Source: Aureimonas sp. OT7
GTDB taxonomy: Bacteria > Pseudomonadota > Alphaproteobacteria > Rhizobiales > Rhizobiaceae
Direction of reading: 5' to 3'
Assembly (NCBI RefSeq): GCF_014844055.1
Contig: NZ_CP062167.1
Location: forward strand, 2,371,501 to 2,435,500
Length of the DNA: 64,000 nt
Translations under genes and position numbers: made by a program
The notes under the pieces: generated by a model
Seen by the model: the letters and a program-made list of their open reading frames with translations, nothing else
Databases searched by the model: none
Told to the model about the DNA's origin: nothing
Shown here: positions 45,459 to 53,959 of the stretch, one piece after another
Layout: the number at the start of each line of letters is the position of its first letter
Position numbering within the stretch: the stretch's first letter is position 1

Positions 45459-46396
45459 CGCTGCGCCATCCAGGCACAGGCGAAGAGCTGGATCTGATGG
45501 AAGAGCATCAGCGGCAGGACCATCATGGCGAGGGCAGGGCCCGGCATGAGGATACCGGCCATCGGAATGCCGGTCGCCATGCTTTTCTTGGAGCCGCAGA
45601 AGACGATGGCGATCTCGTCCGCGCGGCTGAAGCCGAGCTTCCGGCTTGTCCAGGTGGTGGCCAGAAGGACGATCAGCAGGATGACGCAGGACGCCAGCAC
45701 CGTCAGCGCGAGGTCCGACCAGCCGATGCTGGACCAGACACCTGCGTTCATGCCCTCGCTGAAGGCGGCATAGACGACCAGCAGGATCGACAGGCGATCG
45801 ACGAAGGCCGTCAGCGGCCTGTGGCGCGTCAGGAAGGCGCCGATCAGCGGACGCATCGCCTGCCCGGCGGCAAACGGCGCCAGGATCTGCAGGGCGATCT
45901 TCTGGATCTGGTCGAGGCCGAAGCCCAATCCGCTGGAGTGCATCAATGCCATGACCAGAAGCGGCGTCACGACCACTCCAACGAGGTTGGAGAGGGACGC
46001 GCTCGTCAGCGCGGCCGGGACATTGCCCCCGGCTATGGAGGTGAAGGCGATGGAGGATTGTACGGTCGAGGGCAGCAGCGTCAGGAACAGGATGCCCGCC
46101 ACCAGCGGATCGGACATCACCGGCCTCAGCACCAGGACGGCGAGGAGGCCGAGAAGCGGAAAGACCGCGAAGGTGAACAGGAAGACGAGCCCCTGGAGGC
46201 GCCAGTGAAGCAGTCCCTGCCATACGGCCTTCGGCGAAAGCCGTGCGCCGTACAGGAAGAACAAGAGGGCGATGGCGCCGTAGACGACCCACTCGAACAT
46301 CTCCGCCGCCTGGCCCCGCGCGGGAAAAACGACGGCAATGGCCACCGCGCCCAGAAGAAGAAGTGTCTGACGATCGATGGGTAGGCGCAGGCGCAT
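45389..46396 (-). CDS. Bile acid:sodium symporter-like transporter (SBF-like, YfeH type)
   Basis: 335-residue membrane protein with about ten helices and the SBF-like/DUF4137 pattern. Examples are FLYGARLSPKAVWQGLLHWR near 45, LLPSTVQSSIAFTSIAGGN near 115 and FCGSKKSMATGIPMAGIL near 270, a region that forms the cation site in homologues. It probably moves an organic anion with Na+. The start is ATG at 46396. A C-terminal hydrophilic tail of about 20 residues is encoded opposite the end of the hydrolase gene. Confidence 0.85.
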   Translation of the reverse strand: MRLRLPIDRQTLLLLGAVAIAVVFPARGQAAEMFEWVVYGAIALLFFLYGARLSPKAVWQGLLHWRLQGLVFLFTFAVFPLLGLLAVLVLRPVMSDPLVAGILFLTLLPSTVQSSIAFTSIAGGNVPAALTSASLSNLVGVVVTPLLVMALMHSSGLGFGLDQIQKIALQILAPFAAGQAMRPLIGAFLTRHRPLTAFVDRLSILLVVYAAFSEGMNAGVWSSIGWSDLALTVLASCVILLIVLLATTWTSRKLGFSRADEIAIVFCGSKKSMATGIPMAGILMPGPALAMMVLPLMLFHQIQLFACAWMAQRYAERAPTDPSDAIGAPAMSARR

Positions 46397-46629
46397 GATG
46401 GTCCAGCCGTTCGTGAGATTGATAGCAGGTGTAACGATAGTTACGCCCAATGGCCATGCGATCACGTTTCCGTCAAGGGTCCATGTCCGACGCGGCGGTG
46501 CAGCGCGGCATCGTTGGTCGCCTAAACAACGATCTTGTCGCGCCCGGACCAATTGGTTACCGAATTTACCGGGGAACACGACATGCGCTCCACGATCCCG
46601 GCAGGCCGGCTTGAGCAGGGAGTACTGCA
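46397..46629. promoter_or_regulatory. Divergent intergenic region with two dyads
   Basis: This 233-base region separates the SBF-like and GGDEF genes. It contains GTAACGATAGTTAC (46431-46444, a perfect GTAAC-N4-GTTAC dyad 35 bases upstream of the transporter) and ATCGTTG (46510-46516) with CAACGAT (46527-46533), a 7-bp inverted repeat with a ten-base loop. They could be operators. No reading frame of note is seen. Confidence 0.35.
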
Positions 46630-47754
46630 TTGAGAGGCATTGCAGAACGCGTCCACGCACGTGTGACCGTTCCGATGGTCCAGTGGTTCCTGAAGCCCGA
46701 TACCTCGACCGACGCGTCCATCGTCGACGATCTTCTGCGCTCGACGTCCGGCGGGGTGGCCGTCGTGATGTTCGGCTGCGTCTGCCTGACGCTGCAGGTG
46801 GCGATCTACGCGTTTCACCGCCCGGCGCAGGCCATGGCTTTGCTGCTGCTGGTCATGGCCGCGTCCTCGGCGCGCATGCTGGGCCTGCATCGTGCGCGCA
46901 ACGGCATGGCCGCATCCGGTATCGTCGTCTTGACGGGGATCGCCTGGGCATCGACCGTCGGGCTCGTCTGCGCGCTCTGCATGCTTACGGGTGAGATCGT
47001 GCTGACGACGGTCGCGGCACTCACCATGACGGGATTTGCCTTTACGTCGGCCTATAACAATGCCGGCATACCGCGGCTGGCCCGCGCGCAGGTGCTGATC
47101 GTCAGCGTGCCGTTCCTGCTGGCCAGCGTGTTTACCGGCATCCCCGAAATGCCGGTCATCCTGGCCCTCGGCCCGATCTGGATTCTGGGCATCATGTATC
47201 TCGTGAATGGCATTCACAGGAGCGTCGCGGCAACCATCACCACGCAGAAGCACAATGCCTTTCTTGCCATGAACGACGACCTGACGGGACTGGCGAACCG
47301 GCTGTCCATTCTCCGCGCCCTCGAGGACATGGCGCGGGATGCGATGGCCGATGGCCTGCAGGAACGTCCGTACGTGCTGTATCTCGATCTCGACGATTTC
47401 AAGCCGATCAACGACAGGTTCGGGCACCAGATGGGGGACCTGGTGCTGCGCACGGTCGCCGGCCGGCTGCGCGATGCCGTCGGCGCATCCGGCCGCATCG
47501 GCCGCGTCGGCGGCGACGAATTCGTCGTCGCCCTGACGCCGGCAACCGCCTGCCAGGCCGCGGAGGTTGCGGCGCGGCTGGGCGAGGCCGCCCGACTTCC
47601 CGTCGATCTCGGCGGTGGACGCGTCGTGCGGATCGGCGCGACCATCGGCGGGGCATCGGTCGGCAGCGCCGGCGTCGATGCCGCCCTGGCGCGGGCGGAT
47701 GCACGGCTTTACGAGGGAAAGCGTCAGGGCGGCGGCGTCAGCCGGTTCGATTGA
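46630..47754 (+). CDS. Membrane-bound GGDEF diguanylate cyclase
   Basis: 374 residues: about six membrane helices in the first 195 residues, then a GGDEF domain. The catalytic motif is intact (RVGGDEFVVAL near 298), as are DDLTGLANRLSILRAL and LYLDLDDFKPINDRFGHQMGD. It should make cyclic di-GMP from GTP. The RxxD allosteric inhibition site normally found a few residues upstream of GGDEF is absent. The start is TTG at 46630 with GGAG seven bases upstream; an ATG 15 codons later is the alternative. The 3' end overlaps the LysR gene by 17 bases. Confidence 0.88.
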   Translation: MRGIAERVHARVTVPMVQWFLKPDTSTDASIVDDLLRSTSGGVAVVMFGCVCLTLQVAIYAFHRPAQAMALLLLVMAASSARMLGLHRARNGMAASGIVVLTGIAWASTVGLVCALCMLTGEIVLTTVAALTMTGFAFTSAYNNAGIPRLARAQVLIVSVPFLLASVFTGIPEMPVILALGPIWILGIMYLVNGIHRSVAATITTQKHNAFLAMNDDLTGLANRLSILRALEDMARDAMADGLQERPYVLYLDLDDFKPINDRFGHQMGDLVLRTVAGRLRDAVGASGRIGRVGGDEFVVALTPATACQAAEVAARLGEAARLPVDLGGGRVVRIGATIGGASVGSAGVDAALARADARLYEGKRQGGGVSRFD

Positions 47755-48646
47755 CGGCAACGCGCGCGGCGAATTCGGCGATGAAACCGGCCATGAACTC
47801 CTCCGCAAGGGGCGCAAGCGCGGTGAATGACGGGGTGATGATCGCCCATTCGAACAGGATGGCCGGGCGGAACGGCCGCACGACCAGCCGTTCCCCGGCA
47901 TAGTGATCGGCGGTGAACGGGTCCACCAGGGTACAGCCGATGCCCTCGGCCGCCATGCGGCACGCCATCATCGTCAATGGCGATTCGACCCGGATCCGGG
48001 GCTGGACGCGATGGGCGGCGAACACGCTGGAGATCGTATGCTCGATCAGCGATGGCGCTGCCAACGTGATGAAGTCCTGCTCATGCAGGTCGGTCGCATG
48101 GATCTCGTGCCTGGACGCCAGCGGATGGGCGCGGGGCAGGGCGACGACTGCCTTGAAGGGGGCAAGTGGCGTCGTCTTGACCGCGGTGCTCTGGAACTGC
48201 TCGTGGACGATGGCGAGATCGCATTGGCCGGACGACACCCAATCGAGCGCCAGCGGTGAAGTCGGACCCAGCACGGTGATTTCCAGCGTTGGCCGCGCGG
48301 CCAGGAACCGCGCTGCGAAGGCCGGCAGGAAGTCGACCGCCAGCGCCGGCAGGCCGGCGATGCGCAGCCGGCCAACCCGACGCTCGCGCAGATCCGCCGC
48401 CTGCCGCTCGATCCGCTCCAGGCCCTGAAACGATCGCTCCACCTCGCGATACAGCGTGATCGCATCGCTGGTCGGGACCAGCTTGCCGCCCCGCCGCTCG
48501 AACAGGGTTAGCTGCAACCGGTATTCGATGTCCTGGATCAGGCGCGTCACGGCGGGCTGCGTCAGGGACATCAGTTGCGCGGCGCCGGTTGCGGAGCCGG
48601 CCAGTATGACCGCGCGAAACGCCTCGACCTGCCTATGAGTGATCAT
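47738..48646 (-). CDS. LysR family transcriptional regulator
   Basis: 302 residues. N-terminal winged helix at 1-60 (AGSATGAAQLMSLTQPAVTRLIQDIE) and a LysR_substrate domain from about 90. It resembles opine/nopaline- or polyamine-related LysR proteins such as OccR/NocR, but this cannot be proved by eye. It is divergent from the ABC transporter-oxidase cluster (97-base gap) and is the likely activator of it. Confidence 0.87.
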   Translation of the reverse strand: MITHRQVEAFRAVILAGSATGAAQLMSLTQPAVTRLIQDIEYRLQLTLFERRGGKLVPTSDAITLYREVERSFQGLERIERQAADLRERRVGRLRIAGLPALAVDFLPAFAARFLAARPTLEITVLGPTSPLALDWVSSGQCDLAIVHEQFQSTAVKTTPLAPFKAVVALPRAHPLASRHEIHATDLHEQDFITLAAPSLIEHTISSVFAAHRVQPRIRVESPLTMMACRMAAEGIGCTLVDPFTADHYAGERLVVRPFRPAILFEWAIITPSFTALAPLAEEFMAGFIAEFAARVAVNRTG

Positions 48647-48743
48647 AACATTTGCACATGGAACGGCCCGAAAATCTGATCTGACGTATAGAGCCTAATT
48701 TTAGAACGTTGCCAAGTGACGTAATTCTGAACAGGACGCAACA

Positions 48744-49790
48744 ATGAGCAAACGAGCGCGTACGACCCTCTTCGCCTCCGTGGCGATTTCCTGCATGACG
48801 ATGGCCGGCGCTGCCGGCGCGCAGGAAAAAGTGCTGTATGTGGCTGCCTATGGCGGCTCGTACGAGCAGACCTTGCGAGAGAAGGTGTTCCCGAAGTTCC
48901 AGGCCGAGCACAACGTTCGGATCGAGTATCTGGCCGGAAACTCCACCGATACGCTCGCGCGCCTCGTCGCCATGCGCTCCAACCCGCAGGTGGACGTCGC
49001 CATCATGGACGACGGGCCGATGTACCAGGCGCTCGCGCTTGGCCTGTGCCGCGATCTCGACGATGCGCCGATCTTCGCCGATCTCTTCGATACGGCCAAG
49101 GTCGAGGGCAACCAGGCCACCGGTATCGGCGTCGTTGCCACCGGGTTCATGTACAACAAGGACTACTTCGCCGAGCAGGGCTGGGAGGCTCCGACCTCGT
49201 GGGCGGACCTGCGCGATCCCAAATATGCGGGCAAGCTCGTCGTGCCGCCGCTGTCCAACACCTATGGGCTGCACGCGCTGGTGATGCAGGCCGAGCTCGA
49301 CGGTGGTGACGAGCGCAATATCGACCCGGGCTTCGCCGCTTTCGCCGACACCATCGACAGCAACGTCCTCGCTTACGAGCCGTCTCCCGGCCAGATGACG
49401 GCGCTGTTCCAGAGCGGGCAGGCCGTCCTGTCGGTCTGGGGCTCGGCGCGCATCAACTCGCTCGCCAACACCGGCTTCCCGGTCGAGATGGTCTATCCGA
49501 AGGAAGGGGCCGTCGCGCTGGGCATCCTGGCCTGCCCCGTTGCCGGCAAGAACCAGCCGGAAGCCCAGGCGCTGATCGAGTACATGCTCTCTCCCGAGGT
49601 GCAGCAGGAAATCGCACGCGACTACGGCTACGGCCCGGTCAACAAGAACGCCAGGCTGACCGACGAGGAAGCCGCCGGAATCCCCTACGGGCCGGAGCAG
49701 GTCGGCAAGCTGCGGGTCATCGACTGGCCGTACGTCAACCCGGTTCGCGAAGAGTGGAATACGCGCTGGACGCGTGAGGTCGAAGGCTGA
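48744..49790 (+). CDS. ABC transporter substrate-binding protein (polyamine/opine type)
   Basis: 348-residue periplasmic protein of extracellular solute-binding family 1 (PotD/IdiA-like). A signal peptide covers about 26 residues, with cleavage after AGAAGAQ-like sequence. The mature part starts VLYVAAYGGSYEQTLREKVF. VVATGFMYNKDYF near 130 and ALAYEP/LSVWGSARINSL later are consistent with the family. The start has CAGGA upstream. It is the first gene of a four-gene transporter set followed by oxidases, so its ligand is probably the oxidase substrate. Confidence 0.86.
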   Translation: MSKRARTTLFASVAISCMTMAGAAGAQEKVLYVAAYGGSYEQTLREKVFPKFQAEHNVRIEYLAGNSTDTLARLVAMRSNPQVDVAIMDDGPMYQALALGLCRDLDDAPIFADLFDTAKVEGNQATGIGVVATGFMYNKDYFAEQGWEAPTSWADLRDPKYAGKLVVPPLSNTYGLHALVMQAELDGGDERNIDPGFAAFADTIDSNVLAYEPSPGQMTALFQSGQAVLSVWGSARINSLANTGFPVEMVYPKEGAVALGILACPVAGKNQPEAQALIEYMLSPEVQQEIARDYGYGPVNKNARLTDEEAAGIPYGPEQVGKLRVIDWPYVNPVREEWNTRWTREVEG

Positions 49791-49793
49791 GCA

Positions 49794-50837
49794 ATGAGCT
49801 TCCTTGTCCTGGAAAGGCTGACGAAGATCTATGACGGCGTGACTGCCGTGGACGGAATTTCGCTCAGCGTCGAACGCGGCGAGTTCGTATCGCTGCTGGG
49901 GCCGTCCGGCTGCGGCAAGACGACCACGTTGCAGATGATCGCCGGCTTCGTCGACGTGACATCCGGGCGCATCATGCTGGAGGGGCGGGACCTGTCGCAG
50001 GTTCCGCCCGACCGGCGCGGCCTTGGCATCGTCTTCCAAAGCTATGCGCTGTTTCCCCATATGACCGTTGCCGACAATGTCGGATTCGGACTGGAGATGC
50101 GCAAGGTGGGCCGGGCCGAGCGCGACCGCAAGGTGGCGGCGGCGCTGGATCTCGTCGGACTTTCGGGCTTTGCGGAGCGCTATCCGCGCCGCATGTCCGG
50201 CGGCCAGCAGCAGCGCGTCGCGCTGGCGCGGGCCCTGGTGATCGAGCCGAGCCTCCTGCTTCTCGACGAACCCCTGTCGAATCTCGACGCCAAGCTGCGC
50301 GAGGAGATGCAGAGCGAGTTGCGCGACATCCAGGAGCGCACCGGCCTGACGACCATCCTCGTGACGCATGACCAGAACGAGGCAATGGCGCTGTCCGATC
50401 GCGTCGTCGTGCTGAACAAGGGACGGATCGAGCAGGTCGGCGCTCCGGAAGCCGCCTACCAGGTGCCGGAAACGCGCTTCGTCGCCAGCTTCCTCGGCCG
50501 CACGAACACGCTCGAAGGGCATTCCAACGGAACCTCGATTTCGCTGAAGGATCAGAACTGGCCGGTGGCGCGGCCCGAACTGACGGGCAAGGTGCTGATT
50601 ACCGTACGGCCCGAGCGGATTGCCTTCAGCGATGGGCGGGGGCTGCGGGGCGTGGTGCGCAAGCGCGTATTCCAGGGCAGCCAATGGGCTTTCGAGATCG
50701 ACAGCGAGGCCGGCGACGTGGCGGTGATCGCGCCCAATGGCGGCGGTGCATTGCCTGCGGTTTCCGAGACCGTACGCCTGACATGGGCCGAAGGCGACAT
50801 GCGGGTGCTGCCCCTCCACGAGGGTGACGCACGATGA
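49794..50837 (+). CDS. ABC transporter ATP-binding protein (PotA-like)
   Basis: 347-residue ATPase. Walker A GPSGCGKTT near 37, Q-loop VFQSYALFPHMTV, signature MSGGQQQRVALARAL near 135, Walker B LLLDEPLSNLD near 157, H-loop VTHDQNEA. A C-terminal TOBE domain follows (VRPERIAFSDG). It lies three bases after the binding protein gene and overlaps the first permease by ATGA. Confidence 0.9.
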   Translation: MSFLVLERLTKIYDGVTAVDGISLSVERGEFVSLLGPSGCGKTTTLQMIAGFVDVTSGRIMLEGRDLSQVPPDRRGLGIVFQSYALFPHMTVADNVGFGLEMRKVGRAERDRKVAAALDLVGLSGFAERYPRRMSGGQQQRVALARALVIEPSLLLLDEPLSNLDAKLREEMQSELRDIQERTGLTTILVTHDQNEAMALSDRVVVLNKGRIEQVGAPEAAYQVPETRFVASFLGRTNTLEGHSNGTSISLKDQNWPVARPELTGKVLITVRPERIAFSDGRGLRGVVRKRVFQGSQWAFEIDSEAGDVAVIAPNGGGALPAVSETVRLTWAEGDMRVLPLHEGDAR

Positions 50838-51739
50838 GCGGCGCCGCGACATTGCGGGCGCCGGCCACCGGCGCTGCCGCCCGCAGACGGCGCAGCTTCG
50901 CTCCGCTGTTGCTGAGCCTGCCGGCTCTTGCGGTGGTCGGCACGCTGATCATCGTACCGCTGGCCATGACGGCGATGCTGTCGCTGCATTCCTTCGGCAT
51001 GTATACGGGCGTGACGGACGACGTCTCGCTGGCCAATTACATCGAGATCTTCGGCGACCCGTATTTCCACGACATCTTCCTGCGGACCTTGCGCATCTCG
51101 GCCTTCGTTACGCTGCTGGCCATGCTGATGGGCGCACCGGAGGCCTATATCCTGCATCGCATGCGGGCGCCCTGGCGCAGCCTTTTCCTGCTGGTGATGC
51201 TGGGCCCGCTTCTCATTTCGGTCGTCGCGCGCACGCTGGGCTGGGCGATGCTGCTCGGCTCCAACGGCATCATCAACCAGGGCCTGATGGGCATCGGCCT
51301 TCTGAGCACCCCCATCCAGTTCATGTATACCGAAACCGGCGTCATCATCGCGCTGGCGCACGTGATGCTGCCCTTCATGGTGATTTCGGTCTGGGCCTCG
51401 CTCCAGAAGCTCGACCCGCAGGTCGAGAATGCCGCCGTTTCGCTGGGGGCAAGGCCCGGCACCGTCATCCGGCGCGTGGTGCTGCCACAGATCATGCCGG
51501 GCATACTGTCGGGGTGCATCATCGTCTTCGCGCTGGCGGCATCGGCCTTCGCGACACCGGCCATCATCGGCGGCAGGCGGCTCAAGGTAGCGGCGACGCT
51601 GGCCTATGACGAGTTCCTCTCGACGCTCAACTGGCCGCTCGGCGCGGCCATCGCGATGCTGCTTCTGGTCGCCATCATCATCATCATCGTCGGTTGCAAC
51701 CGGCTCGTCGAAAGACGCTATGCTGAGGTGTTCGAATGA
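50834..51739 (+). CDS. ABC transporter permease (PotB-like)
   Basis: 301-residue permease with six helices. The EAA loop is ENAAVSLGARPGTVIRRVVLPQIMPG near residue 200. The longer N-terminal arginine-rich tail (ARRRRSF) lies on the cytoplasmic side. It pairs with the next permease; both overlaps are ATGA, so all are made together. Confidence 0.88.
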   Translation: MSGAATLRAPATGAAARRRRSFAPLLLSLPALAVVGTLIIVPLAMTAMLSLHSFGMYTGVTDDVSLANYIEIFGDPYFHDIFLRTLRISAFVTLLAMLMGAPEAYILHRMRAPWRSLFLLVMLGPLLISVVARTLGWAMLLGSNGIINQGLMGIGLLSTPIQFMYTETGVIIALAHVMLPFMVISVWASLQKLDPQVENAAVSLGARPGTVIRRVVLPQIMPGILSGCIIVFALAASAFATPAIIGGRRLKVAATLAYDEFLSTLNWPLGAAIAMLLLVAIIIIIVGCNRLVERRYAEVFE

Positions 51740-52536
51740 GACGCAACGGCTTCCTGGCGCTCGCCTTCCATACTTTCGTCGTCGTCTTCACGCTGGCGCC
51801 CATCGTCACCGTCTGCATCGTCGCCTTCACGCCGAACGGCTACCTGTCGCTACCGACGTCCGGGTTTTCCCTGCGCTGGTTCCGCGCCATCGCGGATCGA
51901 CCGGAATTCATCCGCTCGTTCGTGGACAGCCTGTGGCTGGCTGCCGTGGCCTCGACATTGGCGGTCGTGCTGGCGGTGCCGGCGGCCCTTGCCATCGCAC
52001 GGCATCGGTTTTTCGGCCGGGCCGCGCTGTTGAACCTCTTCCAGTCGCCGCTCATGATACCGCATCTGGTGCTCGGCATCGCCTTCCTGCGCTTCTTTAC
52101 GGAAACAGGGCTCGGCGTATCGTCCGCGACGCTCGTGGCAGGCCATCTGGTCGTGGTGTTCCCGTTCGCGCTGCGCCTGGTGCTGACGGCGTCGGTCGGT
52201 ATCGACCGCCTGGTGGAGAACGCGGCGGTCTCGCTCGGCGCGTCGCGCTGGACGACGTTCCGCCGCATCACGCTGCCGCTGATCCTGCCGGGCGTCATCT
52301 CGGGCTGGATGCTGTCTTTCATCCAGAGCTTCGACGAGGTGACGATGAGCGTCTTCATCTCGACGCCGCAGACGACGACGCTGCCGGTCCGCCTGTTCCT
52401 GTACATACAGGACAATATCGACCCGCTGGTCGCATCCGTATCGGCCATCCTCATCGCGCTGACGGTGGTGGTGATGGTTGTCCTGGATCGCATTTTCGGA
52501 ATGGAACGGTTGCTTGTCGGCCCCGGCCGGAGCTGA
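51736..52536 (+). CDS. ABC transporter permease (PotC-like)
   Basis: 266-residue second permease of the transporter, about six helices. The EAA loop is ENAAVSLGASRWTTFRRITLPLILPG near 155, followed by SFDEVTMSVFIST, typical of PotC/PotI. Its stop is followed 15 bases later by the oxidase gene, with the AGGAGG for that gene lying between. Confidence 0.88.
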   Translation: MRRNGFLALAFHTFVVVFTLAPIVTVCIVAFTPNGYLSLPTSGFSLRWFRAIADRPEFIRSFVDSLWLAAVASTLAVVLAVPAALAIARHRFFGRAALLNLFQSPLMIPHLVLGIAFLRFFTETGLGVSSATLVAGHLVVVFPFALRLVLTASVGIDRLVENAAVSLGASRWTTFRRITLPLILPGVISGWMLSFIQSFDEVTMSVFISTPQTTTLPVRLFLYIQDNIDPLVASVSAILIALTVVVMVVLDRIFGMERLLVGPGRS

Positions 52537-52551
52537 CCGCAGGAGGCAATA

Positions 52552-53673
52552 GTGAACATGGATAGCCAATACGACTTCGCCGTGATCGGCGGGGGGCTGG
52601 TCGGTGCTGCCTGCGCCTATGGGCTTCAAAGGCAGGGCCTGAAGGTTCTGATGCTGGACGAGGGGGATGTGGCGCGCCGTGCCTCACGCGGGAATTTCGC
52701 GCTCGTCTGGGTGCAGAGCAAGGGGCTGGGAATGCCGGCCTATGCGCGCTGGACGCGCCAGTCCTCCGATCTCTATCCCGGCTTCGCGGAGCGGGTGAGC
52801 GAGGAGGGCGGTTTCGACATCGCCTATCGCAGGCCCGGCGGATACCATCTTTGCCTGTCACAGGACGAGTTGGACCGCCGCGCCGAGAATATCCGTCGCC
52901 TGCACAACCAGGCCGATGCCGTGCCCTACAGGATCGACGTCCTGGACGGCGACGAGATCCGCCGCCGGTTGCCCGAGGTCGGGCCGGAGGTTGCCGGAGG
53001 CACCTATTGCGCGCTCGACGGAGACGTCAACTCGCTGAAGCTCCTGCGTTCGCTCCATAGTGCCTTCGTGCGTCTTGGCGGAACCTACAAGGCGGACTCC
53101 CTGGTCGAGCGGATCGAGCCGGGGGCAGACGGTTTCGGCCTTGCCACGGGCAGGGACCGCTTCGGCGCCGCGCGCATTCTTCTGGCGGCCGGGCTCGACA
53201 ATCCACGCCTTGGCGCAATGGTCGGCATGGATCTGCCGCTACGCCCCCTGCGGGGGCAGGTGATCGTGACCGAGAAGACGGAACCCTTCCTCGACATGCC
53301 CCTTTCGACGGTCCGCCAGACCGACGAAGGCGGCGTCATGATCGGCGACAGCCAGGAAGAGGCGTCCGATTACAACGTCATGCGGCCGGGCATCCACGCC
53401 GTGATGGCCGACCGGGCCATCCGCATGTTTCCGCGGCTCGCAGGGCTGAACGTCGTGCGGACATGGTCGGCCCTGCGGGTCATGAGCCCGGACGGCTTCC
53501 CGATCTACGAACAGTCGGCCAGCCACCCGGGCGCATTCGCCGCCGCCTGCCACAGCGGCGTCACTTTGGCCGCGGCCCACGCCGACGTGCTTGCCCCGGC
53601 TCTGGCCGGTGGGCGGCTGGGCGAGGCTTTCGAGGATTTCGGTATCAGGAGGTTCCATGTTCAAGCGGCTTGA
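52552..53673 (+). CDS. FAD-dependent oxidoreductase, opine-oxidase/HcnC-like beta subunit
   Basis: 373-residue DAO-family flavoprotein. An N-terminal FAD-binding GxGxxG motif is seen as DFAVIGGGLVGAACAYGLQ near 8-27. HAAGLDNPRL-like and LPLRPLRGQVIVTEKTEPF stretches are consistent with DadA/sarcosine-oxidase relatives. It probably oxidises the C-N bond of a secondary amine. GTG at 52552 is preferred (AGGAGG five bases upstream) over ATG at 52558. It is followed by a [2Fe-2S] protein and an HcnB/OoxA-like subunit, the arrangement of heterotrimeric opine oxidases and hydrogen-cyanide synthase. Confidence 0.85.
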   Translation: MNMDSQYDFAVIGGGLVGAACAYGLQRQGLKVLMLDEGDVARRASRGNFALVWVQSKGLGMPAYARWTRQSSDLYPGFAERVSEEGGFDIAYRRPGGYHLCLSQDELDRRAENIRRLHNQADAVPYRIDVLDGDEIRRRLPEVGPEVAGGTYCALDGDVNSLKLLRSLHSAFVRLGGTYKADSLVERIEPGADGFGLATGRDRFGAARILLAAGLDNPRLGAMVGMDLPLRPLRGQVIVTEKTEPFLDMPLSTVRQTDEGGVMIGDSQEEASDYNVMRPGIHAVMADRAIRMFPRLAGLNVVRTWSALRVMSPDGFPIYEQSASHPGAFAAACHSGVTLAAAHADVLAPALAGGRLGEAFEDFGIRRFHVQAA

Positions 53674-53959
53674 GGACATCGGCGTGGAAGGCGTGGCCTT
53701 CACCATCGATGGCAAGCGCCATACCGGCCGGCGGGGCGATACCGTGGCCGCCGCGCTGCTTGCGGCCGGTGTCGAAACCTGCCGCACCAGCGCGGTGGGC
53801 GGCGTTCCGCGTGCGCCCTACTGCATGATGGGAGTGTGCTTCGAATGCCTCGTCACCATCGACGGGGTCGGCAACCGGCAGGGGTGCCTGGTGCCCCTGG
53901 CAGAGGGCATGCGCGTGGAAACGCAGATCGGACACGGCAAGCGGGAGTTGGGACGATGA
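53657..53959 (+). CDS. [2Fe-2S]-binding small oxidase subunit (HcnA/OoxC-like)
   Basis: 100-residue ferredoxin-like subunit. Cysteines in ETCRTSAVG, PYCMMGVCFECLVTIDG and RQGCLVPL fit the C-x-x-x-x-C-x-x-C pattern of these small subunits. It passes electrons between the two flavoprotein subunits. ATG at 53657 has AGGAGG four bases upstream and lies inside the end of the preceding gene; the stop overlaps the next start (ATGA). Confidence 0.87.
   Translation: MFKRLEDIGVEGVAFTIDGKRHTGRRGDTVAAALLAAGVETCRTSAVGGVPRAPYCMMGVCFECLVTIDGVGNRQGCLVPLAEGMRVETQIGHGKRELGR

Noticed and set aside
48633..50852. 739-aa minus-strand open frame across the ABC transporter genes
   Set aside because: Antisense shadow; no recognisable domain and it covers two clear genes.
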